The notes under the pieces: generated by a model
Told to the model about the DNA's origin: nothing
The model's input: only the letters and a program-made list of their open reading frames with translations
Database searches by the model: none
Origin: Phytophthora colocasiae
Taxonomy: Eukaryota; Oomycota; Peronosporomycetes; Peronosporales; Peronosporaceae
Assembly (NCBI GenBank): GCA_018806915.1
Contig: JAGKQI010000098.1
Span: forward strand, 3,844,001-3,908,000
Direction: 5' to 3'
Length of the DNA: 64,000 nt
Shown here: positions 49,711-60,553 of the stretch, piece by piece
Layout of the letters: each line of letters starts with the position of its first letter
How positions within the stretch are numbered: the stretch's first letter is position 1
Position numbers and translations under genes: made by a program

Positions 49711-52700
49711 AAGGTCGGGTGGAGCCTCATGCTGGACGGTATGTCCAGCCGGTACGCGTTACCATGCCGTTCAAGTACTTTGAACGGTCCAATGAATCTT
49801 GGAGCAAGCTTGCTTGCTCCAAAGTCAGACACTGCATGTTTAGGCAGGTTTTGTGTAGCTAACAAAACTAATGAACCCACTTTGAATTCATTTATGTTGC
49901 CCCTACCAACATTATCAGCGTTCAGCTTCTGTCGATCGACAGAAGCTGCGATAGCATCCTGGACAAACCGTATGACGGCTTGTCTTCGCTGGACAAAGTC
50001 TAGCGCACCCGAGCTGAATCCTTTCAGCTTGTCGCCCTTGTCAGCAGCAGGCCCTGCCTGCTCGCTATCATCTCTCATGTCTGTGCCCGGCACAGACATC
50101 GCGCGCTCGTTCCTGATAGAACGAGACGTCGCACGCGTCACCGCAGCTGATAGTGTGCTGTTATCAGTTGCATTCTGCGGTTGTTCGGACGCAACCGTAG
50201 ATCCTCCCCCACTTAAGGAGGAAGCTACCCCGCCGAGCATGCTCGGCAATCCTGGATGCCTTATGGCGTTCACGTAGAACGGTGTATGCCCTGTCGAGGC
50301 ATGCACCGAGTTGTTGATGGCAAACTCTGCCATCGGCAAGCACTCGCTCCAATGCGGGAACGAGTGAGCGTAGCTCTTCAGCGTGTCACCCAGTACGCGG
50401 TTGACACGTTCGGTTTGTCCGTCCGTCTGCGGATGATCCGCAGTCGACATTGATAATTGTGAACCAAGAAGTGTAAACACTTCTTGCCAGAACCGCGCTG
50501 TGAAGCGTAGATCACGGTCCGACACAATGTCGAGCGGCATGCCATGGTGTTTGAACACCATGTCAACAAACAGTTGCGCAGTCTGCGCGGCTGTAACAGT
50601 AGCCGGGACGGCAGCAAGGTGGACCATCTTGCTGAATCGGTCCACAAAGACAACGATGCCTGTCCTCCGCTTGCTGTCAGGCGGAAGACCGAAGACAAAG
50701 TCCATGGACATGGACTGCCAACACTCCGACGGAGTCGGTAGTGATTGAAGAGGAGCCTGCGAAAACTGCGCAGGCTTCACGCGTTGACAAACCTCGCAAG
50801 CACGTACGTACTTGCGCACCCACTTGTACTGGTGGTGCCAGTAGAAGTCACGCGTGAGAAGAGTGTACGTCTTCTCACGACCCGGATGCCCTGCCGTGGG
50901 GGCATCGTGATACTCGAACATGATCCTCAACCGGAGGTCATGATCATACGGAACGATAATGTGATCCGCATTGTCGTCTACTGCACTGTACAACAGTAGG
51001 CCTTCGTGTACACGATAGCGGTGTACACGAGCTTGAAGATGAGGGGTTAGCTTCCGATGTGCCACGCCGGAAGGTGCTGCGAGGAACTCCAGCAGCCCCT
51101 TCGCGTCTGCATCCCTTGCATACGCGTTCTTCACGTCGTCAATCAACGTTGACGACGGCACACTTGTCCTCACGACGCCAACAGCGTTGGCGTCGACCGT
51201 CTCCGCATAGTCAGGTCGACGCGATAACGCGTCGGCCACTACATTGAGTCTTCCGGGTTTGTACTCTACCCGGAAGTTGTACTCCGCGAAGAAGGACAAC
51301 CATCTCGCCATACGTTGCGAGATGTGCGGCGACTTAATCGCCGTACGCAAAGATGCGTGGTCTGTGTAGACCACGAACGGTCTACTCCCAAGTAGATACA
51401 CTCGGAACTTTGCGAGTGCATACTTCATGGCAAGGAGCTCCTTGTCATGTACGGGATAGTTACGCTCAGCTGGCTTCGGCTGACGCGATTGATAGTAGAC
51501 TACACGATCACGCCCTTCGTGATCGTGTTGCATCAATGCACATCCGATTGCAAAGTCGGATGCATCGCACACTACGTGGAATGGACGATCTTGGTCCGCC
51601 ACGGCCAAGATCGGCGCTTCAGTCAAGCCCTGCTTGACTGCACCGAATGCATCCTCGCACTCGGTCGTCCAAATCCACTCAGCTTCTTTCTTAAGAAGCT
51701 GTGACAACGGGCGAATCTTGCCCGCGTAGTTGTCCACGTACTTGCACAAGTACGTGGCAAGCCCAAGGAACTGCCTCAGTTCCTTCACATTGGATGGCGT
51801 GGGCCATTCATTGATCACTCTGACCTTCTCTGGGTCAGGGCGCACGCCGTCTTTCCCCATGAGACACCCCAGCACGGGTATCTCGCTCGCCCCGAAGATA
51901 CACTTGTTCAGGTTCGCATAGAGCTTATGTTTCCTCATAAGCTCTAGCAGCTTCCGGAGATGCCTTGTGCATCTCAATGTCCGTCTTCCCGTTCACAGCC
52001 CGGCTGTGGACGAACACGTCGTCGAAGTAGCTCGGTGCGAAGTCGCGCGCCGAGCGCAATAGATGTGTCATGCATCTATTGAACGTCGCAGGGGCGTTCT
52101 TAAGCCCCTGTGGCATGACGAGCCACTCCCAAAGCATACCGCTTGGAGTGCTTACCGCTGTGAGAGGGATGTCCCTCTCACGCATGAGGATTTGGTAGAA
52201 TCCATCACGCAGATCTAGAGCACTGAAGATAGTGCTCAAGGCCATCGAATCGATGATAACATCTTTTCGCGGTATCGGCGTCTGCGCCGGTATCGTCGCA
52301 TCGTTCAGCTTGTTATACGCATGAACGATGCGCCAGCCGCTCTGTGGTTTGTTCACACAGAACGTTGGGGCGCTGTGCGGGGACTTTTATTCCCGCACTT
52401 GACCTGCAAGGCGACGACTTTCAAAGAAGTCGTCGATCGCTTGAACTTGTTCACGCGGCAGTGGCCACTGCCGTGTAACACAGTACTTCGTGCCCGGCAC
52501 GAGATCAATCTCGTGCTGTACGCCCTTGTCCTTCGGAAGCTCCGAAGGAATCTCGTCCGGGAGTACATCCTTGTACTCCCGCAGAACTTCGTAGTAGGGA
52601 CTCGACCTCAACGAGTCCCAACTCTGCTCTTCGAAGCGCTGCTTCTTAGTCTTCGCAATGAGGGAGTCATCACCCTCAGTGGTCCCATCGACGACGAGCT

Positions 52701-52944
52701 GCTTCAGCTCTTCGGCTTCGCGATCCAGTCTCTCGATATCCGAGAGAATGCAAATTTGTTCGATGCGTCCATCGTACAAGTCTCGCTTCCAACTCATCGT
52801 TGGAAGTGCAGTCAACGCCGACGCAGTCGTCGGCGGATTCTCCAACCGCATCCTCTGGTACTGTAACCCAGTACCAGTACGTGTCAAGACGTTCAACGTC
52901 TCGACACTCGGTGTCCGCACTGCAGATACACCCTCCTCAGTCAC
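49175..52944 (-). pseudogene. A2 pol: RT, RNase H, integrase, chromodomain
   Basis: 52740-52390 is the pre-RT and RT start (EYKDVLPDEIPSELP, DLVPGTKYCVTRQWPLP). After a frame change at about 52370, 52356-51925 holds RT (WRIVHAYNKLND, MPQGLKNAPATF, SYFDDVFVHS). After the one-base change near 51970 shared with A1, 51960-49656 is one long frame with RNase H and integrase (HHCC; MDFVFGLP, SDRDLRF, DGQTERVN) and the GPFKVLE integrase tail. Near 49660 a final frame change leads to a linker and a chromodomain (WIVERIVDHKRT, FRIRWRGFPPHRDTWEP) ending at 49175. Only one RNase H type is seen, unlike B and C. Confidence 0.85.
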
Positions 52945-54283
52945 TGTGGTGGAGCGGATCTGGCCAAAATCTGGTTGAGGCCGATCGCGATCGCCACTTG
53001 CGCCCAGACACCGACTAACGGAGGGGGTCCCCCGATGATCCGTGATCTTGCTGCGTGTAGTGTTCACCTTGTGTACCCGTCGGTAGGCGGGTTACGCTCT
53101 TCCAGGTGACTTCTGAAGATGTCTTGGGACGAGAAGAATGTCTTGGGTGACGTAGGGGTGTGAGGTAGCGTGGGAATACTTCACTCTACCTCGGAGGGGT
53201 TGATCCGGGCCACAGGCGAGTTCTCGAGCCTTGATCCGGTCGCCTGGTCTTCGATCCAGGTCTTCCAAAGGTCCAACGTTGGGGATCTGATCCCTTCCTT
53301 TACGATGCTTGCCGCTTCCTATAGCGGGTGTCTTGATGGGTTGAGAGTCGACGAGATCGTCAGGCCAAGCAGCCAATTCCTGCCGATCCGTAGTTCGCAC
53401 GTAAAGGATAGATCACTAGATAGGGTAAAACTGGCCAATGTATTATCCAGAATTAACCTCTATGCTAGATCTCTTCTCCTTACCTTCTTGATGCTGGTGG
53501 GCCAATGTAATTCCCAGTTCCAGTCTTGGATGAAGGCACTTGTGAGGTCCAGAGCAAATTCGATTCTGTTTATGATTATTCCTATGTCTACTAGTCTCAT
53601 CCTCATCCGCTATCCTACGATTACCTGACATCCGGCTACACAGCTGCCCCTCCGATCTTCGATCTCGATCTCACCTAACCCCTGATCGCGATCTCGATCT
53701 ACCGATCTACCGATCTGTCGATCAGTCGATCTGTCGATCTGCTGATCTGTCGATCAACCATCTCGATCATCGTTCTTGGTCCACCGTCTTGAACACTGAT
53801 CTCGATCAGCAACCTTCATACTTGATCTCGCGTGCCTGTGTCGTCGACATTCCAGGTCTTGATCTTCCTGGACTTGACCACCGCTCCCCATGCGACCAAT
53901 GCTGCCATCATGTCCCCTCGGCAGCATCTCACGGTTGTGTTGTCACCGGCCCACCATAGATCGCACCGGTCCCGATCCTCTGTTGCCTTGATCTCCTTCT
54001 CATGTGATCTCAGGCAAGACGCCTTTTCTCCTCCGACCTTGAGCCGCTACGCGGGACCGTGCGGCGGGGTTCTCCAATCACTTAGTCTCACTTGACTAAG
54101 ACATCCATCATCGCTGGCGAGATCGAGACGAACATCGATCTGGATCCATTCGTCAGCCATCGTTCGCGCAATCTGGGGTCATCAACTGACATCTTGCTTC
54201 GCCAGAGGCCCCTGTCGCTTGATCCGACTCTCTCTGGGCCTGACGTTGCCTTTTCTCGGATTTCTTATTCGTGCTTCACCACA
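52945..54283 (-). repeat. Family C solo LTR, C2, inside A2
   Basis: 1339 bp, TGTGGTGGAGCGG...CTTCACCACA, with TSD TCAC at 52941-52944 and 54284-54287. Very close to C1. GATC-rich run near 53690-53765. Confidence 0.9.
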
Positions 54284-54287
54284 TCAC

Positions 54288-55260
54288 CGACTGAGACTCG
54301 CAAAGCTCCCTGAGCTTGCGCCGCGAAGGTCTACCATGGAGCCCGGCTCCAGGTGCTCCACGTCCAAGGCATCGCACCTTGGACGGGACGTTATCGCAAT
54401 CGTCAGCGCATTCCTTCCGCTGACTCGCACTATCAAGCCCGGCTTGAGTGCCGCTCATCGCGTGCAGCGCTGCTGCACGTGAGCACGCAGGTTGTTCGGG
54501 TGCTGGGCGTTTGCAACCGCCAGCACCTCCTGCCGCGCAGTCGGTTCCCTGAACCGCTGCGCCTCCATCCGCTCCCGGAGCGGATGAAGCAACCGCATCG
54601 TCGACTCCCGGAGTCGAACGTGCTCTCGCTAGCTTCCTGCGCTAGCGAGTGTTCGCTTATACACATATCGTCAGCTCCCAGAGCTGACGCACGATCGCTA
54701 GTTCCCGGAACTAGCAGCGAACGTTCGCCTGTACACGCATCATCAGCTCCCGGAGCTGATGCACGATCGCTAGTTCCCAGAACTAGCAGCGACGCGCCAG
54801 TGGCGTCGGCTCCCAGAGCTGACGCACGCCTTTCGGTTCCCCGAATATTATTTACTTCGTCAACTCCCAGAGTCGACGCGACGTCGTCGGCGCGACCCTT
54901 GGAGGCTTGAAGTACCTCCAAGGATACCGGTAATACCGGTATGTTACCTTCTCTCAGGTGGATCTCATTCACCTGACCATCACTCATGTGACAAACAACA
55001 TTCAGATGTTTATGCGTCAGGTGATTCATATTCACCTGACCATCACTCATGTGTGACCGCGACCCTTCGGCTCAGATTTCTGAGTCGACACACGACCCTA
55101 CTCACAACGACTCCCTGAGTCGTTGATGGTCGCCGGCGGCGATCGGAGGCAGCGGCGGCCGCTGCTGCCTCAACTGGGGATCCACATGCACCGGCCGGTG
55201 CATGTGCAGCACTGACAGGGCCATCGCTCTCTGTCGTGCATGTGTTGTTGAAGCGTACGA
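54288..55260 (-). pseudogene. A2 protease-RT linker
   Basis: On the minus strand a low-complexity frame (about 55050-54433) repeats LVxGTSDRASALGADD-like units, followed by Ser/Arg/Gly-rich text. This corresponds to the hairpin array described separately. It connects protease to RT; no domain was recognised. A diverged 50-base repeat with CACCTGACCATCACTCATGTG occurs twice near 54970 and 55035. Confidence 0.5.
54590..54870. repeat. Array of hairpins with a constant apex
   Basis: Successive perfect stem-loops vary in stem but keep apex YTCCCRGAR. Positions: 54669-54689 (stem 9), 54697-54715 (stem 8), 54741-54761 (stem 9) and 54769-54787 (stem 8), with imperfect ones at about 54600 and 54806. 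Loops are CCA or CCG. The related A1 array is at 27535-27730. Confidence 0.85.
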
Positions 55261-55921
55261 GTGTACGCTTCTCCCAGTTGATCACCGGGTCATGCCGTGC
55301 AAGCCACGGCATGCCTAATACCAAGTCGAACGTATCGTCTAGATCCAAGACGATAAGATCCTCTACAAACGTCCTTCGTTTGTAAGAGAAGCGCACACGG
55401 ACTACGCGCTTCTCAGTCCTCACGGTGGCACCTGTTGCCAACCGCACCTCCAACACGCCGCGAGGCGTGTCGGCCTCTTCGAAGTCAAGCCTTCGAAGAC
55501 TTCCCTGTCGAACAGAGTTGTTCGACGCGCCCGAGTCCACTAGGGCACGAAGAGAGTTCGCTCTCTTCGACATCACGTTCAGGATGACAAGGTTTGGCTT
55601 GTCATCTTGCAGCTTACAGCGAGAAACCTTCTCGCTGGGGGCAGCAGTCCTCATCGTCGCGTGTCCAAGCTCGACACGCGAGACTGCATCACCAGTAGGC
55701 GCGGGGCGTCCTACTGGTCCTTGGCGTTTTTTGAACGCCCGCCCGCTGTGCACTCGCGTGCATAGTGACCGATGTTACTACACTTGTAACATCGAACCTT
55801 GCTGTTCCTACGCTGCTGTTGACCAGCAGTCGTAGCACTCGAGAGGTCCATAGGTTCCGGACCTCCCGTCTTCACAACAGGACGCGCCGGCTTCGGCGCG
55901 TTCGCATGGAGTTTAGCTTGA
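55043..55921 (-). pseudogene. A2 gag C-terminus and protease
   Basis: Frame 55920-55711 gives Gag C-terminus and knuckle CYKCSNIGHYAREC. A frame change near 55740 leads to protease with LVDSGASNNSV near 55535 and VLGMPWLARHDPVINW near 55290. The 5' part is removed by the family C LTR at 55922. After protease the frame enters the linker. Confidence 0.75.
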
Positions 55922-57414
55922 TGTGGTGGAGCGGATCTGGCCAAAATCTGGTTGAGGCCGATCGCGATCGCCACTTGCGCCCAGACACCGACTAACGGAG
56001 GGGGTCCCCCGATGATCCGTGATCTTGCTGCGTGTAGTGTTCACCTTGTGTACCCGTCGGTAGGCGGGTTACGCTCTTCCAGGTGACTTCTGAAGATGTC
56101 TTGGGACGAGAAGAATGTCTTGGGTGACGTAGGGGTGTGAGGTAGCGTGGGAATACTTCACTCTACCTCGGAGGGGTTGATCCGGGCCACAGGCGAGTTC
56201 TCGAGCCTTGATCCGGTCGCCTGGTCTTCGATCCAGGTCTTCCAAGGGTCCAACGTTGGGGATCTGATCCCTTCCTTTACGATGCTTGCCGCTTCCTATA
56301 GCGGGTGTCTTGATGAGTTGAGAGTCGACGAGATCGTCAGGCCAAGCAGCCAATTCCTGCCGATCCGTAGTTCGCACGTAAAGGATAGATCACTAGATAG
56401 GGTAAAACTGGCCAATGTATTATCCAGAATAAACCTCTATGCTAGATCTCTTCTCCTTACCTTCTTGATGCTGGTGGGCCAATGTAATTCCCAGTTCCAG
56501 TCTTGGATGAAGGCACTTGTGAGGTCCAGAGCAAATTCGATTCTGTTTATGGTTATTCCTATGTCTACAAGTCCCATCCTCATCTGCTATCCTACGATCA
56601 CCTGACATCCGGCTACACAGCTGCTCTTCCGATCTTCGATCTCGATCTCACCTAACCCTTGACCGCGATCTCGATCACCGATCTCGGTCATCGATCTCGA
56701 TCATCGATCTCGGTCATCGATCTCGGTCATCGATCTCGATCTCGATTGGCAGTCTTGATCAGCTGCTCTGAACAGTAGTCTTGACCGTAGCCTTGATCGG
56801 CCAGCTTGAACAATGATCCTGATCGGCAATCTTCTCACTTGATCTCGTATCTCCGCGTCACCGATATTTAAGATCGCGATCTCCCTGTACTTGAGCATCG
56901 CTCCCCCGCGCGACTGATGCTGCCGCCATCGTTCGAACCAGAAATCACCTCTTGGGATGACCTCTGCATGACTGCTTCCTTGGCTCTTCGAATCTCCTTC
57001 GGCTTAACACGGTGTGTAGCGTCACTGATCTTGTGCAATTCACACTGATCGTTGGATATCGGCCCCCTTCTTCGACGGCATCTCACGATCAGGTCGTTGT
57101 CGATCCACAGCAGATCGTGCCTGTCCTGATCTGCCGCTGCTTTGGTCTCCTTCTCTCCGGTGCTGAGCCACTACGTGAGACCTTACGGCGGGGCCCTCTG
57201 ATCGCTTAGTCTCACTCGACCACGACGCCATCCATCATCCACTTGCGGAGAGATCAAGACGATTACCGATCCGGGTCCATTCTTCAGCCGTCGTTCGCGC
57301 AATCTGGGGTCATCAACCGGTATCTTGCTACGCCAGAGGCCCCTGTCGCTTGATCCGACTCTCTCTGGGCCTGACGTTGCCTTTTCTCTGATTACTTATT
57401 CGCGCTTCACCACA
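55922..57414 (-). repeat. Family C 3' LTR (C3)
   Basis: 1493 bp with the same TGTGGTG...CACCACA ends as C1 and C2. It is longer because the 56640-57200 part differs, including a run of GATCTCGGTCATC-like units near 56680-56750. Confidence 0.85.
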
Positions 57415-57430
57415 TCCGCCCCCAGCCTGC
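57415..57430 (-). promoter_or_regulatory. Family C polypurine tract
   Basis: Minus strand GCAGGCTGGGGGCGGA abuts the LTR start TGTGGTG, confirming that this LTR is the 3' one of a minus-strand element. Confidence 0.55.
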
Positions 57431-57460
57431 AAGTTGGTCCGTCTCGGTCCACTTCAGGTC

Positions 57461-57476
57461 TCATTCTCCAATCTTC
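57461..57476 (+). promoter_or_regulatory. Oomycete initiator-like motif for the family C antisense gene
   Basis: TCATTCTCCAATCTTC on the plus strand closely follows the oomycete initiator pattern (TCATTY..CAWTTT) and lies 80 bases before ATG 57541, outside the LTR. Confidence 0.45.
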
Positions 57477-57540
57477 TGTCCAAGGCACAAGTTACCTCAA
57501 CAGCACCTCGACCACCATCACCCGACTTTCTCCGGCCTAC

Positions 57541-60177
57541 ATGAGTCAACAAGGAAGTGATCCGGGGAGCGATTATCTGCCCACACCTCCCGACTCCCCA
57601 AGATCTCCTGGCTGTCCGCCATCTCCCCACTCCGACATCTCGCGACGTTCGTCGGGTCCGGCTCCAGACCACGCGCGCCCGCTCTCACCCGATGAGGCTG
57701 GGCCGATGCCGGGCAGTCCAGGGCGGGATCGCCTGGTGCGCGAACGTGATCAGCTAAGTCGTGAAGCCATGGAACTTCGGGCGCATGTCGACGCCATGGA
57801 GCGGTTCCGGGCGGACCAGCAGAACGAGATCGCGCGTCTGGAGCGCGAGATCGCTGATCTCGCGGAGGAAGCCTCTGATCTCGATGGATTGTGCGTGCAG
57901 GTTCACCAGCTCCGATCGGAACGCGACGAGTTCGCGCAACGTCTCAACTCTGCCCAGGCAGACCTAGATCGAGCTACAGAGGACCGGGATCGTTTGACTG
58001 ACGAGATGGAACAAGCCACTAACGAGATCCAAGATCTCCAGGCGGAAGCCCGGATCCATGCTTGCGATCTGGCTGAGGCGAAGCAAGACTCCGTCACCGC
58101 CAAGGCCAGCTACAACCGGATCTCGGCTGATCTTGCACATCTCCAACTGGATTCCAGCCCCACGCCTTCGACCGGGGCTCCCACCCGATTGGCCCTGGCT
58201 GAGCGAGATCGAGCCTTGGCGGACTTCGCCCGAGCGACCGCTTCCCTGACCAGCATCGTTGCCGAACGCGACCTGATCACCGATCAACTCGCCAACGCTA
58301 ACTCCGAACTGAACCGAGTCACTTCGGAGCGGGATCGCCTACTCGTGGAACGAGACCAAGCGTTTGCAGATCGCGACAGGGCACAGATGAATCTCGGCAC
58401 CGAGCGACAGCGATCCACTCGTCTAGGTACGCATATAGGCTAGATCCCCCTCCACCTGACCACGATCACTCATATTCTGTTTGTCGTAGAGGATGATCTG
58501 ATCGGTACCCATGCCGAAGTGCAGGAGTTAGAAGCGAGTCTTCAAGCATTGCAGGAGAACTACGATCAGGCGGAAGATAACGTATGGGCGACTACCAACG
58601 TCCTGACCGAAATGGTGTCTCGGCTCCGCGCCGCTCAAGATGAACGGGGGGTCAAACGCGCTCTCAGTCCGCCCCCATCTCCCGCTACATCGCCCCCGCA
58701 CAAGGCTTCGCGGACGGAGCCTCCCCCGACCGACCACGATGCGGCCACACCCGACGTTCCCGCTGGAGACCAACCTGGTGGCCAGGCCCAGGCGACCGAG
58801 CTCGAAGAAAAGCACGAGGAAGGCCCAGACCCCTTCGATCTGGGTCCCGAAGCCGTGATCCCGACTGGGCCGGATGCGGAGGAAGCCGATCGCACCCAGG
58901 CCACCTCGCAAGTGACCGTGGAAGCACCTCCCCCGAAGAAGGGTGGCTCGGATCGGTCCAAACGCAAGCCCGATCCGGAGCATGACGATGACGAAGAGGA
59001 TTCTGGCGCTGGATCCGACGACGCCCTTCGGGCTATGATACTCCGATCGCTGTCGTGGCACCGCCGGCATGGAAATCCTCCTCCGGCATCCGGTGATCAA
59101 GGGAGCCCCGCTCCTCAGACGCCTCCTCATCCGGCATCCGGTGATCAAGGGGGGTCTGCTCCTCAAACGCCCTCGGCTCAGCCGACACCTCCGGGGGGCG
59201 GTTCCCCTCAGACTCCGATCACCTCTCCTCAGGGATCCCCGAGGGGTAGTCCGGCTGGCGGGAGCCCTCCTGGTGGGGGATCTCCGGGTGGCGGCTCTCC
59301 CGGCGGCTCGCCGCGCCCCCGGCTGCACCCTCCTCTGTTCGCGATCCGCTCGTCCATTCCCGGATATGCGAACGTCCGGCAGTTCACGGCTGGTGATGTC
59401 TTCCCGTGGGATCCGATGTTCGTCGGAACTTTGGCAATCGTCGGTATGATCCTCTCCACACTGGCCAAGAGGTTGCTGCTACCCCCCGGATTCCTCTACC
59501 CAGCGAGATCTCCGGCTAACCGACCTCCCCAAGCTGGGGTCGGTTGGTTGGCCAACCTGATCACTGGGCCCAACGTGCGGGCCCTACTTGCTACCCGACC
59601 TTGGGAGGTGCTCCGCACCCGACCGGCCCCCCTCACCTTCGATCTCGGTCTACATCGTCGTGCTAGAACTCCGCTGGGGCAGATCGCGGATGCCTACGCC
59701 GCCTACGAGTCGGATCACCTGCAGGCCTACTGGGAATCAGCCCACTATCTCGAGATCACGAAGGCGATGTATGAAGCTGATCCTGATCTTCATCGGTATT
59801 ACCTCGAACGTCGGCAACGGCGTAGCCGCACCGGAGAACGTTGGCGGCTGCTATTGGGACGATTCCTGCCCATGATGCGTGCGATGTGGGCGGACATCGA
59901 TCTTCTGCTCGATCCCTACTTCCTGCACTTCCCCACTATCCGTGATCGGGTACACTGGTATCCCGGATCGGTCTCCCGAATGGCCAACCTGGCCCAGCCG
60001 ACTCTGAACCGACCGGAGCCCACCAATCTGATCTCTGCGTTGGCAGAATGCGATCAGGAGGACCTTTGGCGCAACCATTACCGCGATCGGCCGGTAGATC
60101 ACCCGTCTCGGCAGATCCCACGGCTCGAAAACAAGTTTAACCCTCCTGCTCCACCTACACCTCCTGGGACTCCCTGA
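57541..60177 (+). CDS. Antisense gene of Gypsy family C (857 aa, one intron)
   Basis: Two exons, 57541-58426 and 58490-60177, joined in frame across a 63-bp GT-AG intron. Residues 1-60 are Ser/Pro-rich. About 61-335 is one long coiled coil (RERDQLSREAMELRAHVDAM; then ELEASLQALQENYDQAED after the junction). Next come an SP-rich NLS-like stretch (VKRALSPPPSPATSPPHK), an acidic DDDEEDSG segment, a Gly/Pro-rich repeat near 555, and a C-terminal 270-residue region rich in Trp, Tyr and Arg that looks folded. The protein is intact. It is encoded against the direction of gag-pol, with its end 377 bases from the pol end. No family was recognised. The intron and intact frame argue for a real transcript on this strand. 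Confidence 0.8.
58427..58489 (+). other. Intron in the family C antisense gene
   Basis: Starts GTACGC and ends TTTGTCGTAG with a pyrimidine-rich tail. It contains an in-frame TAG at 58441-58443, so without splicing the protein ends there. Removal restores GAG GAT GAT and continues the coiled coil. Confidence 0.75.
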
Positions 60178-60553
60178 TCTCGCGATCTCGGCCAGTCCGG
60201 AGGTGATCAGCCGAACCTGGGGTCGATCAGCATGCCTACATGTTCTTCATCACGATCCGGTACCTCACCGCGCGATCCCGACTCCAGCTTAACCTCCGTT
60301 CAATCCCACGTAATTTTCCAACTTCCGAGATCGGCGTTCTTCTCCATACTCGCTCCACAGTTTCGATCCCCATTTAACATCTTCGAAATCTCCACACCTT
60401 CCATTCAATCACTCCAGTTTCACATGCATATACAAGAAAAATATAAAATCTCCACGAAAAAAATATAAAACCTCCACTTCCGACCCAGATAGACATCCAG
60501 ATCTGCATCCGCGATCTCGGCGTTGTGACCCGGTCACATCGCCCACTTCGCGT
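60178..60553. other. Gap between antisense gene and pol end
   Basis: A-rich in 60430-60475 with AATATAAAA words on the plus strand, possibly 3' processing signals for the antisense gene. No ORF of note. Confidence 0.35.

Larger units (their letters stand above)
47571..55921 (-). mobile_element. Gypsy family A copy A2 (5' truncated), with solo LTR C2 nested
   Basis: From the 5' side on the minus strand: gag CCHC and protease (55921-55262), linker, solo LTR C2 (54283-52945), pol with chromodomain (52944-49175), antisense ORF (plus strand, 48131-49710), purine tract and 3' LTR. The 5' LTR and gag start are cut off by the family C insertion at 55922. It is the best guide to intact family A structure. 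Confidence 0.85.

Noticed and set aside
53092..53628. ORFs within the family C LTRs (three copies)
   Set aside because: Present only because the LTR is repeated; no protein-like composition and not in the internal region.
58528..59328. 266-codon minus ORF
   Set aside because: Arg-rich shadow opposite the antisense gene of family C.
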